Origin: Mageeibacillus sp. UBA5436
GTDB taxonomy: Bacteria > Bacillota > Clostridia > Saccharofermentanales > DTU023
Assembly: GCA_002427545.1 (NCBI GenBank)
Contig: DIRM01000044.1
Span: forward strand, 1 to 8,699
Direction: 5' to 3'
DNA length: 8,699 nt
A program made the position numbers and the translations under genes. The stretch's first letter is position 1, and each line of letters starts with the position of its first letter. Below the pieces are notes generated by a model that was not told the origin of the DNA, searched no databases, and saw only the letters and a program-made list of their open reading frames with translations. This document shows positions 1-7,028 of the stretch, one piece after another.

Positions 1-74
1 TCTTTAGTTAACAGAGCCCTTTTTACTGAAAAAAACAATATTTAATAGTTTATAGATTTATATTAAAAACACTC

Positions 75-118
75 AAAAAAATAAAGCCAGTATACTCCTC
101 TAAAAAAAGCAAACTGGC
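75..118 (-). terminator. Probable intrinsic terminator after gcvH
   Basis: Read on the minus strand, GCCAGT (113-118) pairs perfectly with ACTGGC (86-91) across a 21-nt loop. It is followed at once by a T-rich run, TTTATTTTTTT (75-85). It begins 29 bp past the gcvH stop codon, where an operon end would lie. The stem is only 6 bp and the loop is long, so termination may be incomplete. Positions 1-74 hold no gene that I can recognise. Confidence 0.5.
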
Positions 119-146
119 ATGGTATAAAACATATAATCAGGATTAA

Positions 147-530
147 TTATTCTTCGTCAATGATCGCTTGATATTCTTTGACATCAAGTAAGTCATTCTG
201 TTGAGCAAGATTTGTTGCTTTAATTTTTACAATCCAATTTTCATATGGATCTTCATTAATTAATTCTGGTTCATCAGTAAGCTTTTCATTAAACTCTAAA
301 ACTATGCCATCTACAGGCATATAGAGATCGGATGCCATTTTTACTGATTCGACACTACCAAAGATTTCACCTTTTTCGAATTCTTCGTCTTCACCTTCTG
401 ATTCAACATAAACAATATCACCCAATTCTTCTTGAGCATAGTCTGATATGCCAATGTAAGCGATATCATCTTCAAACAATATCCATTCATGTGACTCGAC
501 ATAATAACGATCTTTTTTTATTTCTGCCAT
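147..530 (-). CDS. gcvH: Glycine cleavage system H protein
   Basis: GcvH is the lipoylated shuttle of the glycine cleavage system. Its lipoyl arm takes the aminomethyl group from the P protein (glycine decarboxylase), presents it to the T protein, and is reoxidised by dihydrolipoamide dehydrogenase; it acts in the cytoplasm. The 127-residue product has the usual family length. It opens with the typical YYVESHEWI segment and carries the lipoylation motif ESVKMASD, with the modified lysine at about residue 64, followed by the usual YMPVDG turn. I chose the ATG at 530 because a GGAGG ribosome binding site lies 5 nt upstream (536-540); a longer TTG-initiated reading would place that site inside the coding region. 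The gene sits 14 nt downstream of gcvT and is almost certainly cotranscribed with it. No P-protein gene follows inside the window. Confidence 0.96.
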   Translation of the reverse strand: MAEIKKDRYYVESHEWILFEDDIAYIGISDYAQEELGDIVYVESEGEDEEFEKGEIFGSVESVKMASDLYMPVDGIVLEFNEKLTDEPELINEDPYENWIVKIKATNLAQQNDLLDVKEYQAIIDEE

Positions 531-544
531 AATATCCTCCAAAA

Positions 545-1630
545 TTAAATAAATGGTGTTTTTGTTATTAAAAAGTTTGCTTGTTTTCTTCTAATTTCGA
601 CTTGAACTTGTTTGGCATCTTCAGGTAATTCTGTTGAAACTAAAGCAAAAGCAATTCCTTTATTTAAAGTAGGGGAAAAACTTCCAGAAGTAATTTCACC
701 TATTTCTTTGCCCTGATAATACACTTTATAATGATCTCTGGGAATACTGTGATCTGTTGCTGTTAAGGCAATAATTTGATAGCGCATGGTACCTATCATT
801 TTTGCTCCCAAAAATTTGCGATCAAAGTCAACAAATTTGTCTAAACCGGCTTCTACCGGATTGATTTTATCAGATAATTCATGACCATATAATGGTAAGC
901 CTGCTTCTAAGCGCAGGGCATCTCTAGCACCAAGCCCGCAAGGCGTTATATTAAGATCAATTAAATTTTCCCAAAGTGAGCTTACATATTTTTGAGGCAG
1001 ATAAACTTCATAACCATCTTCACCTGTATAACCACTTCTTGAAATAATTAAATTTGCTTCATCTAAAGGAATATGCATCTGTCTAAATCTTTTTAAATCT
1101 TGCAATTCTGTACTGAAATTTAATTCAGGGAAAACTTTTTCTAAAGCAGCTTGAACAGGTTCCAAACTACCGTTGCCTTGAATAGCCAATAGTCCGTATA
1201 TATCAGAAAGATCTTCAACTTTAACATCTTGATTTTCAGGATAATCAGATAAAATTTGTTTTATATAATCAAAATCTTTGTCCGTGTTTGCAGCATTAAC
1301 TACCAACATAAACTGTTCTGGATTTAATTGATAAACCATTAAATCATCTACGACACCACCATCTTCATAACATAAAAAAGCATAATTAGTTAAAGCAGGA
1401 TTTTTATGACTGATTTTTCTCGATAATAAATAATCTAAAAATTCAGCTGCTTTTTTGCCAGACACAAAAATTTCTCCCATATGTGAAACATCAAAAACGC
1501 CTTGTGCATTTCTAACGGCTAAGGTTTCTGTTTTTATACCAGAATATTGTAATGGCATTTCCCAACCTGCAAAGTCAACCATTTTTGCTTTCAACTTTAG
1601 ATGATTTTCATAAAGAGTAGTGCGTTTCAT
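545..1630 (-). CDS. gcvT: Glycine cleavage system T protein (aminomethyltransferase)
   Basis: GcvT transfers the aminomethyl carbon from lipoylated H protein to tetrahydrofolate, releasing ammonia and forming 5,10-methylene-THF. The 361-residue product is full length for the family. Visible signatures are the N-terminal TTLYENHLKLKAKMVDFAGW, GVFDVSHMGE near residue 45-53, GGVVDDLMVY at 91-100 (containing the conserved acidic residues of the folate/aminomethyl site), RSGYTGEDGYE at 198-208, and GLGARDALRLEAGLPLYGHE at about 232-251, followed by NPVEAGL. The C-terminal beta-barrel domain has the expected GEITSGSFSPTL stretch. The ATG at 1630 fits the family start; its ribosome binding site is weak (GTGAGAAG, 3 nt away). 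gcvH follows directly. I saw no glycine riboswitch in the 230-bp upstream gap, nor a convincing -35/-10 pair. Confidence 0.96.
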   Translation of the reverse strand: MKRTTLYENHLKLKAKMVDFAGWEMPLQYSGIKTETLAVRNAQGVFDVSHMGEIFVSGKKAAEFLDYLLSRKISHKNPALTNYAFLCYEDGGVVDDLMVYQLNPEQFMLVVNAANTDKDFDYIKQILSDYPENQDVKVEDLSDIYGLLAIQGNGSLEPVQAALEKVFPELNFSTELQDLKRFRQMHIPLDEANLIISRSGYTGEDGYEVYLPQKYVSSLWENLIDLNITPCGLGARDALRLEAGLPLYGHELSDKINPVEAGLDKFVDFDRKFLGAKMIGTMRYQIIALTATDHSIPRDHYKVYYQGKEIGEITSGSFSPTLNKGIAFALVSTELPEDAKQVQVEIRRKQANFLITKTPFI

Positions 1631-1781
1631 AAGCTTCTCACTTTCGTCTTATTAGACAGTATCATAATATATAATAAAAAGAGATTATCATTTTATATGT
1701 TCAAAGGCAATAAATTCAGCAAGATTTCTCAGATAAAAATGTATAATTTATCTTTTAATCTATTTTAAAATTTCAAAATAT

Positions 1782-1804
1782 TAATAAATTTTAAATATTT
1801 ATTA
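1782..1804. repeat. AT-rich 8-bp inverted repeat in the divergent gap
   Basis: TAATAAAT (1782-1789) and ATTTATTA (1797-1804) are perfect reverse complements around a 7-nt spacer. The repeat ends 1 bp before the proposed -35 element of the ABC operon, so it could be an operator or part of an UP-like element. In sequence this AT-rich such a palindrome is easily produced by chance. The rest of the 230-bp gap between gcvT and the ABC operon (1631-1860) shows no ORF, riboswitch or tRNA. Confidence 0.25.
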
Positions 1805-1805
1805 T

Positions 1806-1833
1806 TTGCAACTTTCATAATTAGTTTTATCTT
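1806..1833 (+). promoter_or_regulatory. Candidate promoter of the ABC operon
   Basis: TTGCAA (1806-1811) and TATCTT (1828-1833) form a sigma-A-like -35/-10 pair with a 16-bp spacer. The predicted transcript would start near 1840, about 20 nt before the first gene. This leaves just enough leader for the GAGG ribosome binding site at 1849-1852, 8 nt from the ATG. Both hexamers are imperfect, so this is a moderate call. Confidence 0.4.
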
Positions 1834-1860
1834 AGAGTTAGGGGAAATGAGGATATCTAG

Positions 1861-2571
1861 ATGGAATCAATGATTCAGGTAAAAGATTTAAAAAAAGTTT
1901 ATAAGGTTGGGAAACAAAAAGTTTTTGCTTTGGATTCTGTTTCATTCACAATTGAAGCAGGTGAATTTTGTTCAATTGTTGGAACTTCTGGCTCTGGTAA
2001 ATCAACCTTACTTAATCTTTTAGCTGGGCTTGAACCACCTAGCAAAGGCAGTATCAAAATCAATAATCAAATGATTAGCAAAATGTCCGAAAATCAATTA
2101 GTTGAATTTCGTAAAAATCATATTGGTTTTATTTTTCAATCATTTAATTTAATTCCAGAGATGAATGCCTGGGAAAATGTCGCATTACCGTTATTGTTTA
2201 AGGGATTTTCACTTGATAAAAGAAAGAGAGCCGCCATTAAAACACTTAAGATTCTCGGTTTAAAAGATCATATTTTACATAAACCAAATGAATTATCAGG
2301 TGGACAGCAACAAAGAGTAGGTATCGCTAGAGCATTGGTTGTTAATCCAGATATTATTTTTGCTGATGAACCAACCGGTAATTTAGATTCTGCAACTAGT
2401 AAAGAGATTATGAAATTATTGCAAAATATCGTCAAAGAAAATCATCAAACTTTAATTATGGTTACGCATGATAAACAAATTGCTGAATATGCAGATAGTA
2501 TTTTTCATATTTCAGATGGCAAAATTATTGATATAGAGAAGGGTAGTAAAAAAGATGAAACACTTAATTAG
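1861..2571 (+). CDS. ABC transporter ATP-binding protein, MacB/LolD type
   Basis: This is the cytoplasmic ATPase of an ABC system in the MacB/LolD/FtsE group. The 236-residue protein has the full motif set: Walker A GTSGSGKST (41-49), Q-loop glutamine in IFQSFNLIPEM (about residue 93), signature LSGGQQQRVGIARAL (145-159), Walker B IIFADEP with the catalytic glutamate near 170, D-loop NLDS (174-177) and the switch histidine in VTHD (about 203). The AGLEPPSKG and PTGNLDSATSKEIM stretches are typical of this group, whose partners are four-helix FtsX-like permeases; exactly such a permease is the third gene here. The ATG at 1861 is preceded by GAGG 8 nt upstream; a second in-frame ATG three codons later is farther from that site. 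The 3' end overlaps the next gene by 17 nt, indicating translational coupling. The substrate is unknown. Confidence 0.93.
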   Translation: MESMIQVKDLKKVYKVGKQKVFALDSVSFTIEAGEFCSIVGTSGSGKSTLLNLLAGLEPPSKGSIKINNQMISKMSENQLVEFRKNHIGFIFQSFNLIPEMNAWENVALPLLFKGFSLDKRKRAAIKTLKILGLKDHILHKPNELSGGQQQRVGIARALVVNPDIIFADEPTGNLDSATSKEIMKLLQNIVKENHQTLIMVTHDKQIAEYADSIFHISDGKIIDIEKGSKKDETLN

Positions 2572-4267
2572 TATAGATAAACAAAAAAATCTTAAGTCAA
2601 GAAATAATTCAAATAATCCGAAAAGATTAAAATTCGGTGTTTTGTTAGGCTTGCTTCTATTCTTCATTTGTTTTTGTTGCCTTAATGGTTTTGTGCTTGA
2701 TGAAAAGCTTGTAACAATGACCAAAGTACAAGCGGCAGAAATTGAAGATGAAACCTCAAATACTGAATCGGCAACTGAGCCAACGACAGCGCCAACACCC
2801 TCTACCCAGCCAACACCAACCGAATCTACACCGACTAAGCCTGATCCAGAACCTAACATTGGCGTCCCCTATTTATTAGTCGGCGAAAACGCTATCATCA
2901 AAGGAGATGTCGGAACAAGTGTTAAATTAACATTACCTCTGCTCAATCTAGGTAATGCTGCAGCTGTAGATATCACAGCAAGCCCCATTCTTGCTAGTAA
3001 GGATGAAGATTTTCCTTTTGAAATTGAAAAATCAGAATATCTCCAAAGTTTATCTGGCAGCCTTGAACCGATGAAGGATCCAAACTTAATTACACAAGCT
3101 ACAAAAACTATTGATTTTGGTAATTTCCAAATCAGAAAGAATTTAAATAGTGGTTATTATCGTGTTTCTTTTAAAATTAGTTATCGCTCAGCATTAGATA
3201 GCAATTATCAACAAATCGAGCGTTATTTCTTCATTAAAGTTAATAATCCCGATCAGCAAGGCAATGATAGTGATAAAGAACCGCCAACCGACCCAGATAA
3301 TTCTTATGATTCTAGTATTTTTGACGGTGGTAATTATGGTGGTGGAAGTTTTGATTCAGGATCAGATAATACCAATAATGCAACCCCAAGACTTTTAATT
3401 ACCGGATTTTCAACCAATCCTGATAAAATATTTGGCGGTGAAGAATTTGATTTAGATTTAAAATTAAAAAACACCTCAAAAGAAATGGCCATTAGCAATA
3501 TCAAAATTACGATGTTATCTCAAGGTGAAGAAGCCACTTTTTTACCTTTAGATGGGGCTTCAACCATTTATATTGAATCGATTGAGAAAAACACAGAGCA
3601 ATCAATCAATTTAAAACTAAAAAGTAATCCAACGGTCGATCAAAAAATTTATCCTTTAATTTTAAAATTTGAATATGAGGATAAAAAAGACAATTCTTAT
3701 AATTCTGAAGAAATGATCTCCTTGATGATTAATCAAAAGCTGCGCTGCGATATTGGTAATATTGAAATTATGCCCAATCCTTTAAATGTGGGTGATGAAT
3801 CTAATGTTATGTTCAGTGTTTTCAATAAGGGCAAAGCTACCTTATATAATCTTTCTGTCGTCCTGCCAGAAAATGGACCATTAGAAGCAAATGAATATTT
3901 TGTTGGAAATGTTGGTTCAGGTGAATCAAAAGATATTGATTTCATGGTAAAAGCGCTTGAAGCAACTGAAGAAGACATTCCTTTTCAAATCACATTTGAA
4001 GATGCCGAAGGTAATATTACTAAATTAGAACAAAACATGAAATTAACCATTCAAGAAGCCATGTATGATGATCCTTATTCAGATGGCATGATGAATGATG
4101 ATTTTGATAATTACTCTGATGATATCAATGCACCATCAAGTTTGCCTGTTTGGGCTATTGCTTTGATTGTGATAGCTGCTGTGATTATTGTGATTATCAT
4201 TTTGAATCGAATTTTAAAAGCACGTAAGAAGAAAAAAGAACAGGAAGAAATCGATGAAATGGATTGA
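2555..4267 (+). CDS. Membrane-anchored extracellular CARDB-repeat protein of an ABC operon
   Basis: I recognise the architecture but not an experimentally defined function. The 570-residue product starts with a basic stretch and a hydrophobic segment at about 27-47 (GVLLGLLLFFICFC). A possible signal peptidase site follows in KVQA-AE near residue 60. Next is a Thr/Pro-rich linker (about 74-100) of the kind that spans Gram-positive walls. Three beta-rich blocks follow at roughly 102-230, 279-393 and 396-500, the last two with CARDB/NEW3-like features (N-x-G near LKNTS and VFNKGKATLYNLSV). A Gly/Asp/Ser/Asn-rich linker (about 245-275) separates the first two blocks. The C terminus has a transmembrane helix (about 531-551) and a basic cytoplasmic tail ARKKKK. 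An acidic Met/Tyr segment lies just outside that helix. The gene overlaps the ATPase by 17 nt and the permease by 14 nt, so it is probably a stoichiometric partner, placed like an adaptor (MacA-like in position, not in fold). Ribosome binding site: AAGGG, 11 nt from the ATG. Confidence 0.8.
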   Translation: MKHLISIDKQKNLKSRNNSNNPKRLKFGVLLGLLLFFICFCCLNGFVLDEKLVTMTKVQAAEIEDETSNTESATEPTTAPTPSTQPTPTESTPTKPDPEPNIGVPYLLVGENAIIKGDVGTSVKLTLPLLNLGNAAAVDITASPILASKDEDFPFEIEKSEYLQSLSGSLEPMKDPNLITQATKTIDFGNFQIRKNLNSGYYRVSFKISYRSALDSNYQQIERYFFIKVNNPDQQGNDSDKEPPTDPDNSYDSSIFDGGNYGGGSFDSGSDNTNNATPRLLITGFSTNPDKIFGGEEFDLDLKLKNTSKEMAISNIKITMLSQGEEATFLPLDGASTIYIESIEKNTEQSINLKLKSNPTVDQKIYPLILKFEYEDKKDNSYNSEEMISLMINQKLRCDIGNIEIMPNPLNVGDESNVMFSVFNKGKATLYNLSVVLPENGPLEANEYFVGNVGSGESKDIDFMVKALEATEEDIPFQITFEDAEGNITKLEQNMKLTIQEAMYDDPYSDGMMNDDFDNYSDDINAPSSLPVWAIALIVIAAVIIVIIILNRILKARKKKKEQEEIDEMD

Positions 4268-5603
4268 TTTATTAAAACTTAGTCTTGATAATTTGAGGCA
4301 TCGAAAACTACGAACTGCTCTTACCTTACTTGGAGTAATTATTGGCACAGCTTCTATTGTGACCATGCTTTCGATTGCTTTGGGGCAATCAAAAGCCATG
4401 ATGGATATGATTGATGAATCAGCGGAATTAACCACGATTAATGTTTGGAGCAATAATGATTACGCCATGTATTATGATTCGAATCAATATAATCAAACCA
4501 GTCAAGATGAGAGCTTAAAATTAAACGCAGAAACTATAAAATATTTTAAATCCATTCCCCATGTTCAATATGTTTCACCTGTTTTGAATCTTTCGCTCCA
4601 TTTACAACAAGGTGTTTATGAAAATTACGTTGAATTGCAAGGTCTCACGGTCGAGGCTTTAGAAGCTAAAGATTTGTTTATTGTCGATGGTGAGATGCCT
4701 GATTTCACCAAAACGGGAAGCGACATTCCTATGCTAATTGGACGTGATCTTGCAAATAATTTTTGGAATCCAAATAGCCAAAATTATTCCCCTGCTGAAG
4801 TTGATTTAATTAATCAAAATTCTTTTATGACTATCGAAAATTATAATCTGTCAGATTCAAATCTGGAAAAGCCTAAAAAATATTTAATAAAAGTAGCGGG
4901 AATCATGGGAACAGAGGATGAATATTCTTGGACGTCTGATCTCTATTCTGCCTATACAGAAATTGGCCATTTAGAAAATTTTCTTAATATGAATTACAGA
5001 GGCAAAGCTTGGCCTGGGCAAGCGTCTACCAAAACAGGTAAACCTATGGGTGAAATTATCTATAATAGTGCTATTATCGGCACCGAAGATATAAAATATA
5101 CCAAAGATATTTTAAATCAGCTACGTGACCAAGGCTTTTCGGTTGATTCTAATATTGAATATATTGATAGCATGCGTAAACAATCAGTTACTCAAGAACT
5201 GGTTTTGGGTGGTATTGGTGGTATTGCTTTATTTGTTGCTGCCATCGGTATTGCCAATACGATGATGATGTCAGTTTATGAAAGAACAAAAGAAATAGGT
5301 ATCTTTAAAGTATTGGGTTGTGATTTAGCAAGTATCAGAAATATGTTTTTAACCGAGGCTGCTTTAATCGGTTTATTCGGAGGCATTATTGGTATTGGTT
5401 TAAGTGAAATCATTTCTTATATATTAAATGCATTTTCAGATAATATGATGATGGGTATGGGTAGTACTAAAATATCTATTATCCCTATTTGGTTAATGAT
5501 TGGAGCCGTTTTATTTGCTATGCTAATCGGCATTATAGCTGGCGTTTTACCTGCACGTCGTGCCATGAAATTATCTGCCTTAGAAGCCATTCGTAATGAA
5601 TAA
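4254..5603 (+). CDS. ABC transporter permease, MacB/FtsX family
   Basis: This is the membrane subunit pairing with the ATPase two genes upstream. The 449-residue protein has the four-helix MacB/FtsX (type VII ABC) layout. An N-terminal cytoplasmic helix with LSLDNLRHRKLRTALTLLGV leads into TM1 (about 21-43). A large extracellular domain occupies about 44-313 (MacB_PCD-like). TM2 lies at about 316-338, then the cytoplasmic YERTKEIGIFKVLGC segment that contacts the ATPase, TM3 (about 364-390), TM4 (about 412-432), and the typical tail LPARRAMKLSALEAIRNE. Family members couple ATP hydrolysis to movement of extracellular parts (efflux, lipoprotein extraction or hydrolase activation) rather than classical channel transport. 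AGGAAG 6 nt upstream of the ATG at 4254 serves as the ribosome binding site; the start overlaps the CARDB gene by 14 nt. The extracellular domain is Asn/Asp/Tyr-rich, and a Met-rich loop (NMMMGMG) precedes TM4. The 5' arm of the operon terminator lies within the final codons. Confidence 0.93.
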   Translation: MKWIDLLKLSLDNLRHRKLRTALTLLGVIIGTASIVTMLSIALGQSKAMMDMIDESAELTTINVWSNNDYAMYYDSNQYNQTSQDESLKLNAETIKYFKSIPHVQYVSPVLNLSLHLQQGVYENYVELQGLTVEALEAKDLFIVDGEMPDFTKTGSDIPMLIGRDLANNFWNPNSQNYSPAEVDLINQNSFMTIENYNLSDSNLEKPKKYLIKVAGIMGTEDEYSWTSDLYSAYTEIGHLENFLNMNYRGKAWPGQASTKTGKPMGEIIYNSAIIGTEDIKYTKDILNQLRDQGFSVDSNIEYIDSMRKQSVTQELVLGGIGGIALFVAAIGIANTMMMSVYERTKEIGIFKVLGCDLASIRNMFLTEAALIGLFGGIIGIGLSEIISYILNAFSDNMMMGMGSTKISIIPIWLMIGAVLFAMLIGIIAGVLPARRAMKLSALEAIRNE

Positions 5604-5653
5604 ATAATGAAGAGCTATTCTCATTTTCTCTAAGGCAGATGTTTATTTTATTA
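5573..5653 (+). terminator. Terminator of the ABC operon, with 5' arm inside the permease gene
   Basis: ATCTGCCTTAGA (5573-5584) and TCTAAGGCAGAT (5629-5640) are a perfect 12-bp inverted repeat, followed at once by the U-rich tract GTTTATTTTATTAT. The 44-nt loop contains the permease stop codon and could form small inner hairpins (for example ATTC/GAAT). The left arm encodes part of the permease C-terminal tail. A 12-bp perfect repeat at this spacing, directly before a T-rich tract, is unlikely by chance; the long loop lowers confidence in efficient termination. Confidence 0.6.
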
Positions 5654-5670
5654 TGATTACACTTGGAAAG

Positions 5671-5690
5671 ATAAGCTTAAGCTTGCTTAT
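5671..5690 (-). terminator. Weak hairpin between the convergent operons
   Basis: ATAAGC (5671-5676) pairs with GCTTAT (5685-5690) around an 8-nt loop, 20 bp past the aminotransferase stop codon as read on the minus strand. Only a short T-containing stretch (CTTTCC) follows, so this is a poor intrinsic terminator; it is listed because it is the only candidate for the end of the minus-strand transcript. A second small repeat, CATCAA/TTGATG (5701-5722), overlaps the stop codon. Confidence 0.25.
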
Positions 5691-5710
5691 GTCCCTTTAC
5701 CATCAAAGAT

Positions 5711-6964
5711 TTATAATTGATGTTTAAAAATATATTGTTGATCTGATTCATCTTGGCGATAATCTTGCAAAAAATTACCTAATTTAGCAATGGCTTCTTC
5801 CAATACTGGAATTTCTGGCAAATAAACAATTCTAAAATGATCTGGCTCTGGCCAATGAAATCCTCCACCACGTACTAATAGAACATGTTCTTTTTTCAAA
5901 AAGTCATAAACGAATTTTTCATCACTGACTATACCAAATCGCTGTGCATCTAATTTGGGGAATACATAAAATGCCGCTTGTGGTTTTACATAAGTAAGAC
6001 CATCAATTTTGTCCATGGCTCGGCAAACCGCTTCCCTCTGTTCATAGATTCTGCCTCCTGGCATAATTAACTTTTTCATTTCTTCTGTATGTTTTAAAGC
6101 GGCAGGCACGGTATGTTGAGCTAGAACATTTGAGCATAATCGCATTGAAGACATCATATTTAAACCTTCAATATATCCTCTAACTGAAATTTTAGGTCCT
6201 GATAAGCACATCCAAGCAATACGATAACCTGCAATTAAATGTGATTTAGATAAACCATTTAATGTAATACAAAAAAGATCTGGTGCTAAAGATGCAATGG
6301 AAGTATGTTTGACATCATCCATACAAATGCGATCATATATTTCATCACTAAAGATAATTAATTCATGTTCTCTGGCAATTTTCACAATTTCTTTTAAAAT
6401 ATCTTCACTATACACCACGCCTGTTGGATTATTTGGATTGATAATCACTATGGCTTTAGTTTTAGATGTAATCTTTTTCTTTATATCAGCAATATCCGGA
6501 TTCCAATTTGATTTTTCATCACATAAATAATGACGAACATTACCACCAGCTAAAGTTGCCATCGCTGTCCACAAAGGATAATCTGGTGCTGGAATCAAAA
6601 TTTCATCATCATGATCAAGCAAAGCCATCATACATATTTGGATTAATTCAGAAACACCATTACCTGTATAAATATCATCCGCCGTTACTTTTTCTATTCC
6701 CTTATCTCGATGATACGCCGCAATGGCTTCTCTTGTTTCGAGTAAGCCCTTAGAATCAGAATAACCTTCTGATTCTACTAATCCGTTTTCAACCGCATCA
6801 AGAACTTCTTGAGGAGCTTTAAAGCCAAAAGAACCCGGATTTCCAATATTTAACTTTAATATTTGAGTCCCTTCTTTTTCCATTCGCATTGCTTCATCTA
6901 CAACGGGACCTCTTACATCATAAGCTACATTAAATAATTTCGAAGATTTCTGAATTATTTTCAT
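5711..6964 (-). CDS. alaA: Alanine aminotransferase, AlaA-type (PLP-dependent, fold type I)
   Basis: This cytoplasmic enzyme should interconvert pyruvate plus glutamate with alanine plus 2-oxoglutarate. The 417-residue product closely resembles enterobacterial AlaA along its length, from memory of that sequence: SSKL-NV-YD-RGPV at the N terminus, LKLNIGNP (37-43), GYSDSKGL, DIYTGNGVSELI, PAPDYPLWTA, INPNNPTG (175-182), FSDEIYD (205-211; Asp 207 for the pyridine nitrogen, Tyr 210), the PLP-lysine motif NGLSK with Lys 240, GYRIAW (Arg 248), and DHFRIV with the carboxylate-binding Arg 378. The ATG at 6964 has GGAGG 7 nt upstream (6972-6976). The reading frame stays open a further 30 codons upstream, but that would translate the T-box terminator, so I rejected it. 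A T-box leader controls the gene. The Fem-family gene lies upstream on the same strand. Aspartate or another amino acid as donor cannot be excluded. Confidence 0.9.
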   Translation of the reverse strand: MKIIQKSSKLFNVAYDVRGPVVDEAMRMEKEGTQILKLNIGNPGSFGFKAPQEVLDAVENGLVESEGYSDSKGLLETREAIAAYHRDKGIEKVTADDIYTGNGVSELIQICMMALLDHDDEILIPAPDYPLWTAMATLAGGNVRHYLCDEKSNWNPDIADIKKKITSKTKAIVIINPNNPTGVVYSEDILKEIVKIAREHELIIFSDEIYDRICMDDVKHTSIASLAPDLFCITLNGLSKSHLIAGYRIAWMCLSGPKISVRGYIEGLNMMSSMRLCSNVLAQHTVPAALKHTEEMKKLIMPGGRIYEQREAVCRAMDKIDGLTYVKPQAAFYVFPKLDAQRFGIVSDEKFVYDFLKKEHVLLVRGGGFHWPEPDHFRIVYLPEIPVLEEAIAKLGNFLQDYRQDESDQQYIFKHQL

Positions 6965-6989
6965 TTCAATTCCTCCATTTATCTTCATT

Positions 6990-7028
6990 AAAATAAAAAA
7001 TACCCTAAGCAGAACATTCTGCTTAGGG
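6990..7028 (-). terminator. T-box intrinsic terminator
   Basis: On the minus strand CCCTAAGCAGAA (7017-7028) and TTCTGCTTAGGG (7003-7014) form a perfect 12-bp arm pair around a 2-nt centre (sterically an 11-bp stem with a 4-nt loop). TATTTTTTATTTT (6990-7002) follows. It lies 26 nt upstream of the aminotransferase ATG. Its 5' arm overlaps the antiterminator strand, as expected for a transcriptional T-box. Confidence 0.9.

Noticed and set aside
531..542. Four-codon longer gcvH starting at a TTG
   Set aside because: The extra codons are the GGAGG ribosome binding site itself read in frame; the ATG at 530 is correctly spaced from it.
1631..1860. Glycine riboswitch upstream of gcvT
   Set aside because: I searched by eye for the conserved G-rich aptamer elements on the minus strand and saw none; the gap is almost entirely AT-rich.
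2512..2859. Minus-strand open frame opposite the ABC ATPase/CARDB junction
   Set aside because: Its low-complexity Gly/Val/Ser product is the mirror of the Thr/Pro linker codons of the CARDB gene; it has no ribosome binding site or family resemblance.
6297..6753. Two plus-strand open frames inside the aminotransferase
   Set aside because: They are antisense shadows of a well-conserved gene, without ribosome binding sites or recognisable domains.
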